This document shows positions 53,805-61,369 of a stretch of 64,000 nt of DNA, in pieces. A program made the translations under genes and the position numbers. Every line of letters begins with the position of its first letter. The first letter of the stretch is position 1. The stretch lies in contig JAISGP010000151.1 of the NCBI GenBank assembly GCA_031263035.1, positions 51,344 through 115,343 on the forward strand, read 5' to 3'. Under the pieces are notes generated by a model, which was not told the origin of the DNA, made no database searches, and saw only the letters and a program-made list of their open reading frames with translations. The DNA comes from Lachnospiraceae bacterium (GTDB lineage Bacteria > Bacillota > Clostridia > Lachnospirales > Lachnospiraceae).

Positions 53805-54314
53805 ATGTCTGACAATAAAGTAGTAAAACTATCCGATTACACAAGTTTAGATTCCGAATTTATTCAGAATTGTAAAGCTGGTATCAAAAAATTAGAAGAT
53901 TTTGTAGAAAGGTATGTCCAGATTCAAGAATTAGAACCTATTGAACAAATCCGAGAATTAGAATCCTTGAAAAGAGAACATGGTGCATATTTGACATATT
54001 TTTTGCGTTTTTATTCACAAGTAGCAATGTATCGTGAGAATGGGGAATTTTTAGCATCAGAACGAAAAACATTAAAAAGTCAGAGTATTGAAGAGCTAAC
54101 TCATTCTGGAACGAATATAACCACGGCGGATAAGATAGTATATGGTTATGATAAATATAAAACTTCAATTGTAGATATACAATCTATTCGTAAATTTCTG
54201 ATATATGTTTACGAAACATACGATCAGCATAAGAATATTATAACACGGAATATTCATCAGTCTATATCGGTGTTACAAAAAGAACTTGAAAACAATAAAA
54301 GAACCCAAATTTAA
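53805..54314 (+). CDS. Helical protein at the head of the replication operon
   Basis: A 169-aa, all-helical, acidic protein (EFIQNCKAGIKKLEDFVERY, QKELENNKRTQI) with no catalytic motif or Cys. It is the first gene after the early-type promoter, 8 nt before an exonuclease gene and near a PD-(D/E)XK nuclease. This suggests a role in replication or recombination, for example as an accessory or mediator protein, but nothing in the sequence proves it. Confidence 0.55.
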   Translation: MSDNKVVKLSDYTSLDSEFIQNCKAGIKKLEDFVERYVQIQELEPIEQIRELESLKREHGAYLTYFLRFYSQVAMYRENGEFLASERKTLKSQSIEELTHSGTNITTADKIVYGYDKYKTSIVDIQSIRKFLIYVYETYDQHKNIITRNIHQSISVLQKELENNKRTQI

Positions 54315-54322
54315 TTGATTAA

Positions 54323-55300
54323 ATGAACAAAGCATTACAAAACGTGGATATTGAAAAAATATTATTTTTTGATATTGAAGTAGTCAGGAGGAGTAAGGAA
54401 CTTGATATTAATTCAAGGGAGTTTGAATTATATCAAAAAAAAATCCGAAATAGAGAAACAGATGAGTTACTGCCAAGTGCGGAAGTTGTAGAAGATTATC
54501 AAAGGCGTGCTGCATTAAAAATGGGGTATAATAGGATAGTTTCGATTGGTGTAGGTTTTGTTAAAGGGGATGATGCCCATATAAAAGCGATAGACCAAGG
54601 AACTGAAGAAGATATAATTCGAGAATTTTGTAAAATATCTCAAAGTTTTGATTATATTTGTGGTATGAATATTATTGCGTATGATTTGCCTATTATAATT
54701 ACAAATGGCGTTAGATACTTTAATATTGTAAATACGCTTCCCGATAGGTTTAATACATCTGGTAAAAAACCATGGGAATTAAAAGCTGTAATTGACTTAA
54801 TGGAACAGTTTCGTGGAACCCATTATGCTAATACAAGTTTAGATGAGATATGTTTTCATTTTGATTTGCCGAGTAGCAAGACAGAGCTTGATGGGAGTAA
54901 AGTAAGTGATGAATATTGGAATAATGGTGTCGCAAAAGTATCAGAATATGTAAAACAGGATGTATTAGCGAATATAAACATATTAAAAAAGATGAGGTTC
55001 GAACCCATTTTTGATAGTTTTAAAGACCGAAGTACAAAATTAGAATTACAGAATAATATCGACTTAACATTCGGCGATTCTTCAGTATTAGAAAAGATAT
55101 ACAGAGATGATAATTTGAACGATAACGTTGGTGAATTGAAATCGATGATATCTGCAAAGAAACTAACCTTAAAAGATAAAAAGAATCTTCAAAATATCTT
55201 GGAAGGAGTTTATATTAGGTCTGAGTTTATGAAAGAAGATACTCCCGATATAATTGAAAAAAAGAAAACCGAAATACAAACCTTTATAAAAACATTATAA
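54323..55300 (+). CDS. DEDD-type 3'-5' exonuclease
   Basis: A 325-aa protein with the three exonuclease motifs of RNase-H-fold DEDD enzymes: Exo I FFDIEVV (Asp/Glu near residues 15-17), Exo II CGMNIIAYDLPIII (Asp near 121), Exo III EYVKQDVLANINI (Tyr/Asp near 210-214). It therefore probably removes 3' nucleotides from DNA, as do the proofreading domains of family B polymerases. Residues from about 225 on are an extra helical domain. No polymerase domain is attached and none is seen in the window, so it may proofread for a polymerase encoded elsewhere or act in recombination. Confidence 0.75.
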   Translation: MNKALQNVDIEKILFFDIEVVRRSKELDINSREFELYQKKIRNRETDELLPSAEVVEDYQRRAALKMGYNRIVSIGVGFVKGDDAHIKAIDQGTEEDIIREFCKISQSFDYICGMNIIAYDLPIIITNGVRYFNIVNTLPDRFNTSGKKPWELKAVIDLMEQFRGTHYANTSLDEICFHFDLPSSKTELDGSKVSDEYWNNGVAKVSEYVKQDVLANINILKKMRFEPIFDSFKDRSTKLELQNNIDLTFGDSSVLEKIYRDDNLNDNVGELKSMISAKKLTLKDKKNLQNILEGVYIRSEFMKEDTPDIIEKKKTEIQTFIKTL

Positions 55301-55304
55301 TAAA

Positions 55305-55625
55305 ATGATTACAGTATTATTGAGCATTTCGATATTTGGATTGTTTATATTAATAAAAATAAATTATCCTGAATTTAAATATAATTACAACGTATGGCGA
55401 TACCGTACTAAACTAAATAAATTTGAAAAAATTTTGATAAATTCTAATTATACATTGGAACAGAAAACAGACATATATCAGATATTTGAAAGAGATTTAT
55501 TAAATATTGTAAAAAGAAATATAAATTTTGCAAATTTTGATTCATATTCTGATACTACGGATTTACTCAAATTAATGGACGTTAAATTTAAAATGATAGT
55601 CGATAAAGTAGTTGGAGAATGGTGA
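55305..55625 (+). CDS. Small membrane-anchored protein, paralogue A
   Basis: A 106-aa protein with an N-terminal membrane helix (ITVLLSISIFGLFILI) and a soluble helical domain containing SNYTLEQKTDIYQIFERDL. The next gene has the same domain (SDYTLEQKVEILRVFDNTI), so the two are tandem duplicates with different N-termini. It starts 4 nt behind the exonuclease gene and overlaps the next by 7 nt (ATGGTGA). The function is unknown. Confidence 0.55.
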   Translation: MITVLLSISIFGLFILIKINYPEFKYNYNVWRYRTKLNKFEKILINSNYTLEQKTDIYQIFERDLLNIVKRNINFANFDSYSDTTDLLKLMDVKFKMIVDKVVGEW

Positions 55626-55957
55626 GATATATAATGTCAATTTTGTTCGTTATCATTATTTCTGTGACAATTAAAGCACAGAATAATATAGATAGCTTAA
55701 CAATAAGAGAACGTAGATACAATATTAACGTAATACGAGTACAGAATGAAATAAACAACATAGTACAGTATATAAAGAAATCGGATTATACCTTAGAACA
55801 GAAAGTTGAAATATTGAGAGTATTTGATAATACTATTATTAAAAGTATAAATTCCAGAAAAGGTATAAATTTCAGTTCTGATTATACAACAAGAATGATA
55901 ATTCGATATATAGATAATAGTTCAATAATGATTATACAACAAATAACAAATGAGTAA
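55619..55957 (+). CDS. Secreted or membrane-anchored protein, paralogue B
   Basis: A 112-aa protein with a signal peptide-like start (IMSILFVIIISVTIKAQN, cleavage plausible after AQ/N). The soluble domain repeats the TLEQK motif of the preceding gene. It would lie in the periplasm or be anchored in the membrane. It overlaps the nuclease gene by 8 nt. Exported proteins among replication genes are unusual; superinfection exclusion or envelope modification would fit but is not shown. Confidence 0.55.
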   Translation: MVRYIMSILFVIIISVTIKAQNNIDSLTIRERRYNINVIRVQNEINNIVQYIKKSDYTLEQKVEILRVFDNTIIKSINSRKGINFSSDYTTRMIIRYIDNSSIMIIQQITNE

Positions 55958-56672
55958 ATTAATATTACCAAGAGTTTTTAAAGATACCAGCAAAGATGGT
56001 AAATATAAACATCTAATTGGTAAACCTAAACTTAGTTATAGTCAGATAACATCGTGGAAAGATGCCAAATATCACTACGATTACATCAAACAGTATTTTG
56101 TAGGTATAACAATGGATAGTGGTATATTTGCACAAGCTGGCACGGATTTTGGTACAATGGTGGAATGGATAGGTAACGGTAGAGTTGGTAAAAAACCACA
56201 GGCTATTATTCTAACACAGTCTAATGTCGAAGAAGTTGCAGAAAAGGTAGAATATAAACCTAATTCTATATACGAAGACTTAATAGTAGTAGATTGCGGG
56301 GATTTTGTGATAGAAGGTTATGCCGATAGGTGTACCTATTATGAAGATACAAAAGAGATTGAGATACTTGATTATAAAACGGGTAATATGTCTAAACCTG
56401 ATAAGTATAAAAGTAATGATTATATGCAAACCCGATTATATGCTTACCAAAAAGAAAACGACGGGTATAATGTTAAGAGTTGTGGGGTTGAATTATTTGA
56501 CAGAAAAGGGAATGGTTCTGAAAAATATCCTATCAGATTAACAGGAGAGTTAATGAAAATAGATACACCTTATAACAGAGATGAAGTTGAAGAATGGTTG
56601 AAAAATGATATTTCTAAAATAGCCAGTGAAATTTCAGATTGTTATAAAACATATTTGAAAATATTTAAATAA
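55950..56672 (+). CDS. PD-(D/E)XK nuclease (Cas4/RecB-like)
   Basis: A 240-aa protein with the RecB-family nuclease signature: LSYSQITSWKDAKYHYDY at residues 28-45, an acidic residue in GYADRC (near 128), EILDYKTG (D-x-K near 145-147) and QTRLYAYQ (Q-x3-Y near 160). These give a single-stranded or double-stranded DNA nuclease of the Cas4/PDDEXK_1 type, used by phages in recombination and end processing. No Cys cluster for an iron-sulphur centre is visible, unlike true Cas4. It sits in an operon with an exonuclease, primase-like protein and helicase. Confidence 0.75.
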   Translation: MSKLILPRVFKDTSKDGKYKHLIGKPKLSYSQITSWKDAKYHYDYIKQYFVGITMDSGIFAQAGTDFGTMVEWIGNGRVGKKPQAIILTQSNVEEVAEKVEYKPNSIYEDLIVVDCGDFVIEGYADRCTYYEDTKEIEILDYKTGNMSKPDKYKSNDYMQTRLYAYQKENDGYNVKSCGVELFDRKGNGSEKYPIRLTGELMKIDTPYNRDEVEEWLKNDISKIASEISDCYKTYLKIFK

Positions 56673-56674
56673 TA

Positions 56675-56824
56675 ATGATAGATTTTTACATTCTTACTCT
56701 CAATAAGGCTATTTGAGCATCATCTGATGTTAGAGACTGGATAGTCCCAAAGGATATAGATAATGTAAATCGCGATAGTATCATTAAGGATGCTTGTAAA
56801 CTGATAGGTATTGAATTATGTTAG
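56675..56824 (+). pseudogene. 48-codon small gene interrupted by TGA
   Basis: Read through one TGA (56714-56716), the frame gives MIDFYILTLNKAI-(TGA)-ASSDVRDWIVPKDIDNV and ends KLIGIELC with TAG. The start lies 2 nt after the previous stop and the end overlaps the next ATG, exactly as a real operon gene would. Trp would fit at the TGA. It is therefore a real small gene that is either broken by a TGG-to-TGA change or read through. The function is unknown. Confidence 0.5.
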
Positions 56825-57744
56825 ATACTCAATTTCAATATTATCCTGCTAAGGTATATGTTACAAAGCCGTTAGGTATTATAACCTTGCGGCGAATGTT
56901 GGAATCTATCCGTAACCCTAAAGAAAATATAAAAGAAGTTTTAAGGAAGATACAACAAGCGACAAAGGACGGTAATAATGAATTAAAATCTAAGTTGAAA
57001 TCCGAAAATCTATTTTATTTTACCCCATCTGTTATGAGCGATGGTTTAGGTAGAAGGTATGAAAATGTAATGGATTATAATGGTTTAATGGTAGTAGAAT
57101 TTGATAAGATAGCTTTTGCGGAAGAATTAAAAGTAGCATTATTCAAGGAGATTAAATCTATAATTGCAGCATTTATTTCACCAAGCGGAATGGGTTGTAA
57201 GTTTATAGTTAAAATTCCTAAACCTAAAGATAAAGATGAATATAAAGAATATTTTTGTGGATTAGCCTATCATTTGGATAAAATAGAAGGTTTCGATATT
57301 GCTAATTACAATCCTCTTTTACCTTTATTTTTATCGTGGGACCCTAATATTTTAATAAGAACTGATGCTAAGACGTGGACAGGTAAAGGGGAAAAAATAA
57401 ATGCTTTTGATTTAAATAAACCTATTTCAAAAGAATTGGTTAACCAAGATAAATCAGAATTTGAAAAAAAATACGTATTGAAGATTATAAATAAGATGTT
57501 TGATTCAATTTACGATAATGCTCATCCTCAGGTAATTTCAAAGAGCTTAATAGTGGGAGGCTATATAGCATCAGGATATATTACAGAATTTGATGCAATA
57601 TCGCTGATAAATTCTAAAATAGAGTGTAATTCGTATATGGCTAAAGATGTAAGAGGCTATAAACGAACTGCATTAGAGTTTTTAAAAAAAGGACAATCAT
57701 CTCCTGTTATACTTCATACAGAGAACAAACTTAGAATAGTTTAA
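56818..57744 (+). CDS. VirE/BT4734-like, primase-associated protein
   Basis: A 308-aa protein. Residues about 60-190 resemble the BT4734/VirE N-terminal domain found next to primase-helicases in Bacteroidota mobile elements: GLMVVEFDKI, AFISPSGMGCKFIVKIPKP and PLFLSWDPNILIRTDA. This domain is related to the primase-polymerase fold. The C-terminal third is helical (IASGYITEFDAISLINSKIE), like the VirE C-terminal part. It probably helps to start replication, together with the DnaB-like helicase at 61842. It overlaps the small TGA-interrupted gene by 7 nt. Confidence 0.65.
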   Translation: MLDTQFQYYPAKVYVTKPLGIITLRRMLESIRNPKENIKEVLRKIQQATKDGNNELKSKLKSENLFYFTPSVMSDGLGRRYENVMDYNGLMVVEFDKIAFAEELKVALFKEIKSIIAAFISPSGMGCKFIVKIPKPKDKDEYKEYFCGLAYHLDKIEGFDIANYNPLLPLFLSWDPNILIRTDAKTWTGKGEKINAFDLNKPISKELVNQDKSEFEKKYVLKIINKMFDSIYDNAHPQVISKSLIVGGYIASGYITEFDAISLINSKIECNSYMAKDVRGYKRTALEFLKKGQSSPVILHTENKLRIV

Positions 57745-57754
57745 TATTAAAGAA

Positions 57755-58033
57755 ATGACGCTTACTCAATTATTTATTTTTATGTTATTATTTCATTTTC
57801 TTGCGGATTTCGTTTTACAAACATCTGAACAAGCTCAAAGAAAAAGTGAAAGTTTTAAATTCTTATTGTATCATGTTTTAACATATACTTCAGTTTGGAT
57901 GATTGCTTTTTTTGTTTTACCTTTAAAACCCGAATTTAATAATATGCATTACTGGTTTATATTTGGGCTTTTAATAGCGGCACCTCATTTTGTGATGGAT
58001 TTATTAACAAGTCGTATAAAGATTGTAAAGTAG
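57755..58033 (+). CDS. DUF3307-like membrane protein, truncated
   Basis: A 92-aa membrane protein with the DUF3307 pattern: LFHFLADFVLQTSEQAQRKS at the start and the HFVMDLLTSR motif at the end, with about three membrane helices. Family members usually go on for another 30 or more residues after the HxxxDxxTSR motif. Here the reading frame stops after IKIVK with TAG, and the sequence at that point switches to the C-terminus of an RNA ligase in another frame. A deletion probably removed the end of this gene together with most of the ligase gene. Confidence 0.65.
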   Translation: MTLTQLFIFMLLFHFLADFVLQTSEQAQRKSESFKFLLYHVLTYTSVWMIAFFVLPLKPEFNNMHYWFIFGLLIAAPHFVMDLLTSRIKIVK

Positions 58034-58157
58034 ATGAAGGAATTTGTATTAGAATTGAAAAAACAGACGAAATATTTAAGCTTAAATCCCCTGCATTCGT
58101 GGCGAAAGAATCTGAATTATTAGAAAAAACGTAGAAAATTTAGAAGACTATGATTAA
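58018..58157 (+). pseudogene. C-terminal remnant of an RNA ligase
   Basis: In the frame of 58018 one reads KDCKVDEGICIRIEKTDEIF and KLKSPAFVAKESELLEKT. These are nucleotidyltransferase motifs IV (EGxxIRI) and V (FKLKS) of phage/DRB0094-type RNA ligases. After an A-run the frame shifts, and VENLEDYD with a TAA completes the usual acidic end. The catalytic KxDG lysine and everything before are missing. It lies directly behind the truncated DUF3307 gene, so a deletion is the simplest cause. It is not a functional ligase. Confidence 0.6.
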
Positions 58158-58172
58158 TTTAATATATTAAAA

Positions 58173-58607
58173 ATGATGAAGTTAGCCTCCTTTGAACATA
58201 TCTACAACAATCATATTATGCCTGATTTTGATATTTTTAAGAATTCGTTTATAAATTATGTTGAAATGCATAAGTTCGATAATTTTAATTTAATTCACAA
58301 TTTAAAATATTTATTTGATAATTTACCAGATAAATTCATCTATTTCTTTAAAAAATAAAATGGACATTTAAGTTTTGATACAATTTCCTCTGGTGTATTT
58401 GAGATATATTATTCAGCTAAATACTCATCAATTTCAATTAGAATTGATAATAACAATGTAGAGTTGAATATAACTTTCGGTGATGATTGAGATGGTTTCA
58501 AGTATTCATTGCTTGAATTTGGAATTGAGACTACTTGTAAAAAAATAAATGACGAGATTATTAAATTTCCAACAGAAAACGAAGGTCAATTTTTAAATAG
58601 TTATTAA
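58173..58607 (+). pseudogene. Hypothetical gene split by TAA and TGA
   Basis: The open frame 58173-58358 (61 aa) ends in PDKFIYFFKK and TAA, but the same frame goes on with NGHLSFDTISSGVFEIYYSA, protein-like for 43 codons. It then meets TGA at 58488 (FGDD-TGA-DGFKYSLLEFG) and runs to TAA at 58605. Joined, it would be a 144-residue protein. The frame being kept through both stops suggests a recently broken gene. I do not recognise the family. The 61-aa first part may still be made. Confidence 0.45.
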
Positions 58608-58616
58608 CAATACACT

Positions 58617-58700
58617 ATGATTATTAAAATTAATTTTTGACATACTTCCGCTGTTAAAACAAGTGAGATTCGTAATAATATTGGCATGGTTTTTGAATAA
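58617..58700 (+). pseudogene. Short broken ORF before the kinase gene
   Basis: ATG ... KINF-(TGA 58638)-HTSAVKTSEIRNN ... GMVFE-TAA. It is in the same frame as the kinase downstream, separated from it by two TAA codons. It could be a broken small gene or the lost N-terminal region of a longer protein. Weak evidence. Confidence 0.3.
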
Positions 58701-58733
58701 TCTATCTAAAATAATACTAATAAAAAATCTAAA

Positions 58734-59234
58734 ATAACTATACTAATAGGTATATCAGGTTCGGGTAAATCTACATATGCTCATGAAAAATGGTTAGAAG
58801 ACCCTTTGAATACCATAATTATAAATAAGGACAAAATTAGAGAATTATTATTTGGATATACAGAAGATAATGTGTATAAATACTATTCTGATCCTAAGAT
58901 GAATAAATTAGAAGGTATAGTTACCCAAATTGAAAATTCATTAATAACAGAGTGTATTAAATCGGGTAAAAATCTAATAATAGATGCTACACATCTAAAA
59001 TTCAAGTATTTAAAGCGATATTTGAAATATGACGATATTGACATAACTTTTGTATTTTTCGACACGAATCTGAATGTAGCGATACAACGAGATTCAAAAC
59101 GAAATCGAAAAGTGGGAGAAGAAATAATTAAAAAGCAAAAAATAAGTTATGATAATTTACGAAAAATTACCATTTCCGAAATCAAAAATTTGGATAACCT
59201 CGGATACTCACGCGTATCATTCCAATATATGTAG
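58734..59234 (+). CDS. Polynucleotide kinase-like P-loop kinase, no normal start codon
   Basis: The frame holds a perfect Walker A motif (GISGSGKST, codons from 58749), HEKWLEDP, INKDKIRELLFG, LIIDATHLK and RDSKRNRKVGEE, the pattern of T4 Pnk-type 5' kinases that phosphorylate RNA or DNA ends. No ATG/GTG/TTG lies upstream of the P-loop before two TAA codons. The expected start falls on ATA (58734) giving xTILIGISG. A downstream TTG (58806) would omit the P-loop. Either ATA is used, poorly, or the gene is inactivated. The end overlaps the phosphoesterase gene by 86 nt. Together with the ligase remnant and the phosphoesterase it looks like an RNA repair set. Confidence 0.6.
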   Translation: MTILIGISGSGKSTYAHEKWLEDPLNTIIINKDKIRELLFGYTEDNVYKYYSDPKMNKLEGIVTQIENSLITECIKSGKNLIIDATHLKFKYLKRYLKYDDIDITFVFFDTNLNVAIQRDSKRNRKVGEEIIKKQKISYDNLRKITISEIKNLDNLGYSRVSFQYM

Positions 59235-59784
59235 AGGTACATCTACATGGGAAAGTGAACATGGTCAATCTGTAAGAGATTTCGATGATTCTCTTCAAAT
59301 GACTGACGAATTAGTCAATCAAATAAATAAAAATGTAAAAGAAGATGATTTATTGATACATCTTGGCGATTGGTCATTCGGTGGTCAAAACAAAATATCC
59401 GAATTTAGAAGTAGAATAGTATGTAAAAATATATATTTAGTTTATGGTAATCATGACCATAATATAATTAATAACTCAGAATTCCAATCTCAATTTTCAA
59501 GAACAGACCATGTAATGTACCTTAGATCTGAAAATTTAAAATTCTTTGTATCTCACTATCCTCATTATGTTTATCATCAAGGACATCATGATGTTATTCA
59601 TTTATACGGTCATACTCACGGTTCAATAGAACATGTTGTTAAAGGTAAAATGATGGATGTGGGTGTAGATAACATATTCAAGTTAAAAGGGGAGTATAGA
59701 CCTATAAATTTAACCGAGATAGAAGAAATAATGAATAAAAAAGATTCATATTTGCCAGACCATCATCAAAAAAATACAAACTAA
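59149..59784 (+). CDS. Calcineurin-like metallophosphoesterase
   Basis: A 211-aa enzyme with the metallophosphoesterase motifs in order: DTHAYHSN (D-x-H), HLGDWSFGG (GD), VYGNHDHN (GNHD/E), SHYPH and YGHTHGS (GHxH). Two metal ions would be bound at the usual site and phosphomonoesters or diesters hydrolysed. The length is normal for small phage phosphoesterases. It starts inside the kinase gene (86-nt overlap, another frame). In bacterial Pnkp the kinase, phosphoesterase and ligase are fused in one protein. Here the same activities are neighbours, so 2',3'-phosphate end healing is a plausible role. Other substrates are possible. Confidence 0.75.
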   Translation: MIIYEKLPFPKSKIWITSDTHAYHSNICRGTSTWESEHGQSVRDFDDSLQMTDELVNQINKNVKEDDLLIHLGDWSFGGQNKISEFRSRIVCKNIYLVYGNHDHNIINNSEFQSQFSRTDHVMYLRSENLKFFVSHYPHYVYHQGHHDVIHLYGHTHGSIEHVVKGKMMDVGVDNIFKLKGEYRPINLTEIEEIMNKKDSYLPDHHQKNTN

Positions 59785-59811
59785 TATAGTAAATCATATT
59801 ATTAAAATCCG

Positions 59812-59819
59812 TATATTTG
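59812..59819 (+). promoter_or_regulatory. -7 promoter box before the CCA-adding enzyme
   Basis: TATATTTG at 59812-59819, 4 nt before the ATG. No clear -33 TTTG is found 20 bp upstream, so the promoter is weak or the box is chance. Confidence 0.35.
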
Positions 59820-59823
59820 CGCC

Positions 59824-60585
59824 ATGGAAAAAGAATTCAAACTGTACAAAGTGGGAGGTTGTGTGAGAGATGCTCTTTTAGGACTTAAATCTAAAGATAT
59901 AGATTATACCTTTGAATTTAAAGAAGATTTCATTCAACAATACTTACACAATAAACCCGATTGGTTTTATACGAGGATGAATGATATTTTAAAACAAGAA
60001 GGTTTTGAAATATTTTTAGAAACTCCTGAGGCATTTACAACAAGGGCTAAATTCCCCGTTGCACATCAGTTTGAAGGACTTGTAGCTGATTTCGTAATGG
60101 CTCGAAAAGAATCGTACCCGAACAAACACAGTCGGATGCCGGTTGTCGAAATTGGAACATTATACGATGATTTGAAAAGGCGTGATTTTACTGTAAACTC
60201 CATTGCCTTAGATGAAGAAAATGACGAAATAATAGACCCATTTAATGGTGTTTCTGATATTAACAACGGAGTATTGAGATGTCCGATAGATGCTGAAACA
60301 TCCTTTAACGATGACCCTTTGAGAGTTTTGAGATTATTGCGATTTAGTCTCACTAAAAATTTTAAAATAAGTTCAGATTGTGTCAAAGCAATGTATAATC
60401 CCAAAATGTGGATTAAATTCAATGAAGTAGTATCTCGGGAAAGAGTACGAGAAGAACTACAAAAAATGTTCAAATTTGACACTATGGGTGCTATAAAATT
60501 ATTGCACTTAATCGAAACAGATATATTAGAAAATGTAGTGTTTAAAGACGATTTATGGTTAAAGCCTACATTTGAAAAAAGATAG
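59824..60585 (+). CDS. CCA tRNA nucleotidyltransferase / poly(A) polymerase family
   Basis: A 253-aa class II nucleotidyltransferase. Head-domain motifs: GGCVRDALLGLKSKDIDYTF (G-G-x-V-R-D with the catalytic D-x-D), RRDFTVNSIALDE, DPFNGVSDINNGVLRC, and NDDPLRVLRLLRF with ERVREELQK in the neck. This is the compact form seen in phages; bacterial enzymes run to about 400 aa. It would repair or complete tRNA 3' ends, for example after host nuclease attack during infection. No tRNA gene is seen in the window. It directly follows the kinase/phosphoesterase pair, which fits an RNA repair cluster. It ends with TAG. Confidence 0.8.
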   Translation: MEKEFKLYKVGGCVRDALLGLKSKDIDYTFEFKEDFIQQYLHNKPDWFYTRMNDILKQEGFEIFLETPEAFTTRAKFPVAHQFEGLVADFVMARKESYPNKHSRMPVVEIGTLYDDLKRRDFTVNSIALDEENDEIIDPFNGVSDINNGVLRCPIDAETSFNDDPLRVLRLLRFSLTKNFKISSDCVKAMYNPKMWIKFNEVVSRERVREELQKMFKFDTMGAIKLLHLIETDILENVVFKDDLWLKPTFEKR

Positions 60586-60621
60586 TAAACATGAAAGATT
60601 TATTGTTAAAATTTAGAAAAA

Positions 60622-61229
60622 ATGAATTTTAGATTAAACTTATTAAAACCATTTATTAAATTCAATGAAAATGAATTTATTTTTGTTCAAATTATTCAAA
60701 GACGAAAAGATAATATTGACATGAATCTACCTGTCAAAAGGTTAAAGTCATATTCTTTTTATTCATGGGAAGAACTGGAATCCCAATGCGATGTGTTAAA
60801 AGATATTTGTGATTTGAATAACGCAAGATTATATATCAGACTGAATAAACAAAACTCAGTAGATGTATCATTGAGGTGTATTTCGGAGATTGTAGAGAAT
60901 CTGAAAAATGGAAATCCGCATAAAAATAAAGGAGTATGGGATTCCGTATCTGGTAAGTTGGGGTCAAAAGATTGGTGGCTATTAGATTTAGACCGCGAAC
61001 ATCTTTTTCCAAAAGAAGACATAATAAGAGACTTAACTCAACACTATACTGAAAGATGTGTATTAAATGACGAAACCATATTGTTAAATAAAACAAAATC
61101 GGGAGTACATTTGATACAAAACTATTAAATAAATACAATAAGGAATTGTCTTCAAAAGGCATTCCCATTATACAAATTTTGAAAGATACTAATACAATAT
61201 TATACATTGGTAATGAAAGAGAACAATAA
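60622..61229 (+). pseudogene. Conserved phage protein with -1 frameshift near its end
   Basis: Frame 0 runs to TAA at 61126 (168 aa) and contains FIFVQIIQRRKDN, NARLYIRLNKQNS, WDSVSGKLGS and DWWLLDLDREHLF. After the usual ending motif SGVHLIQ, moving back one base in an A-run (61117-61121) gives KLLNKYNKELSSKGIPIIQI and then LKDTNTILYIG. That resembles the expected end of this family and stops at 61227. The full product would be about 202 aa. Members of this family of unknown role are common in Bacteroidota phages, and I suspect a primase-polymerase-like fold. The shift may be a mutation, a homopolymer sequencing error, or programmed. Confidence 0.55.
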
Positions 61230-61302
61230 TCTAATCAAAAAAGAGTGGTTTAAAAAAGAATATAAACCCAGATTTGTTAAAATTGATAATAAAGATAAAT
61301 GA
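61213..61302 (+). CDS. Very short basic protein
   Basis: A 29-codon ORF (MKENNNLIKKEWFKKEY ...) overlapping the end of the frameshifted gene and the ATG of the methyltransferase fragment (ATGA). The overlaps suggest real translation coupling, but it may only be a remnant. It is Lys-rich and of unknown function. Confidence 0.3.
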   Translation: MKENNNLIKKEWFKKEYKPRFVKIDNKDK

Positions 61303-61367
61303 ACATAAAATTATTGGAACTCTTCTCCGGTATAGGAGGGATTTTAACCGAACTTAAATTTAACTAA
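61299..61367 (+). pseudogene. N-terminal fragment of a C5-cytosine DNA methyltransferase
   Basis: Twenty-two codons (MNIKLLELFSGIGG and then ILTELKFN) and TAA. LELFSGIGG is motif I, the S-adenosylmethionine-binding start of Dcm-type cytosine-5 methyltransferases. All other motifs, including the catalytic PCQ, are absent. The next gene begins 2 nt after the stop. So this is the leftover of a methyltransferase gene lost by deletion, or much less likely a tiny peptide gene that happens to look like one. Confidence 0.55.
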
Positions 61368-61369
61368 AA

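Noticed and set aside
58806..58808. TTG 58806 as start of the kinase
   Set aside because: The P-loop lies upstream in the same frame, so a start here would remove the active site.
60592..60633. A 13-codon ORF between the CCA enzyme and the next gene
   Set aside because: It is too short, overlaps the real start and has no supporting signal.
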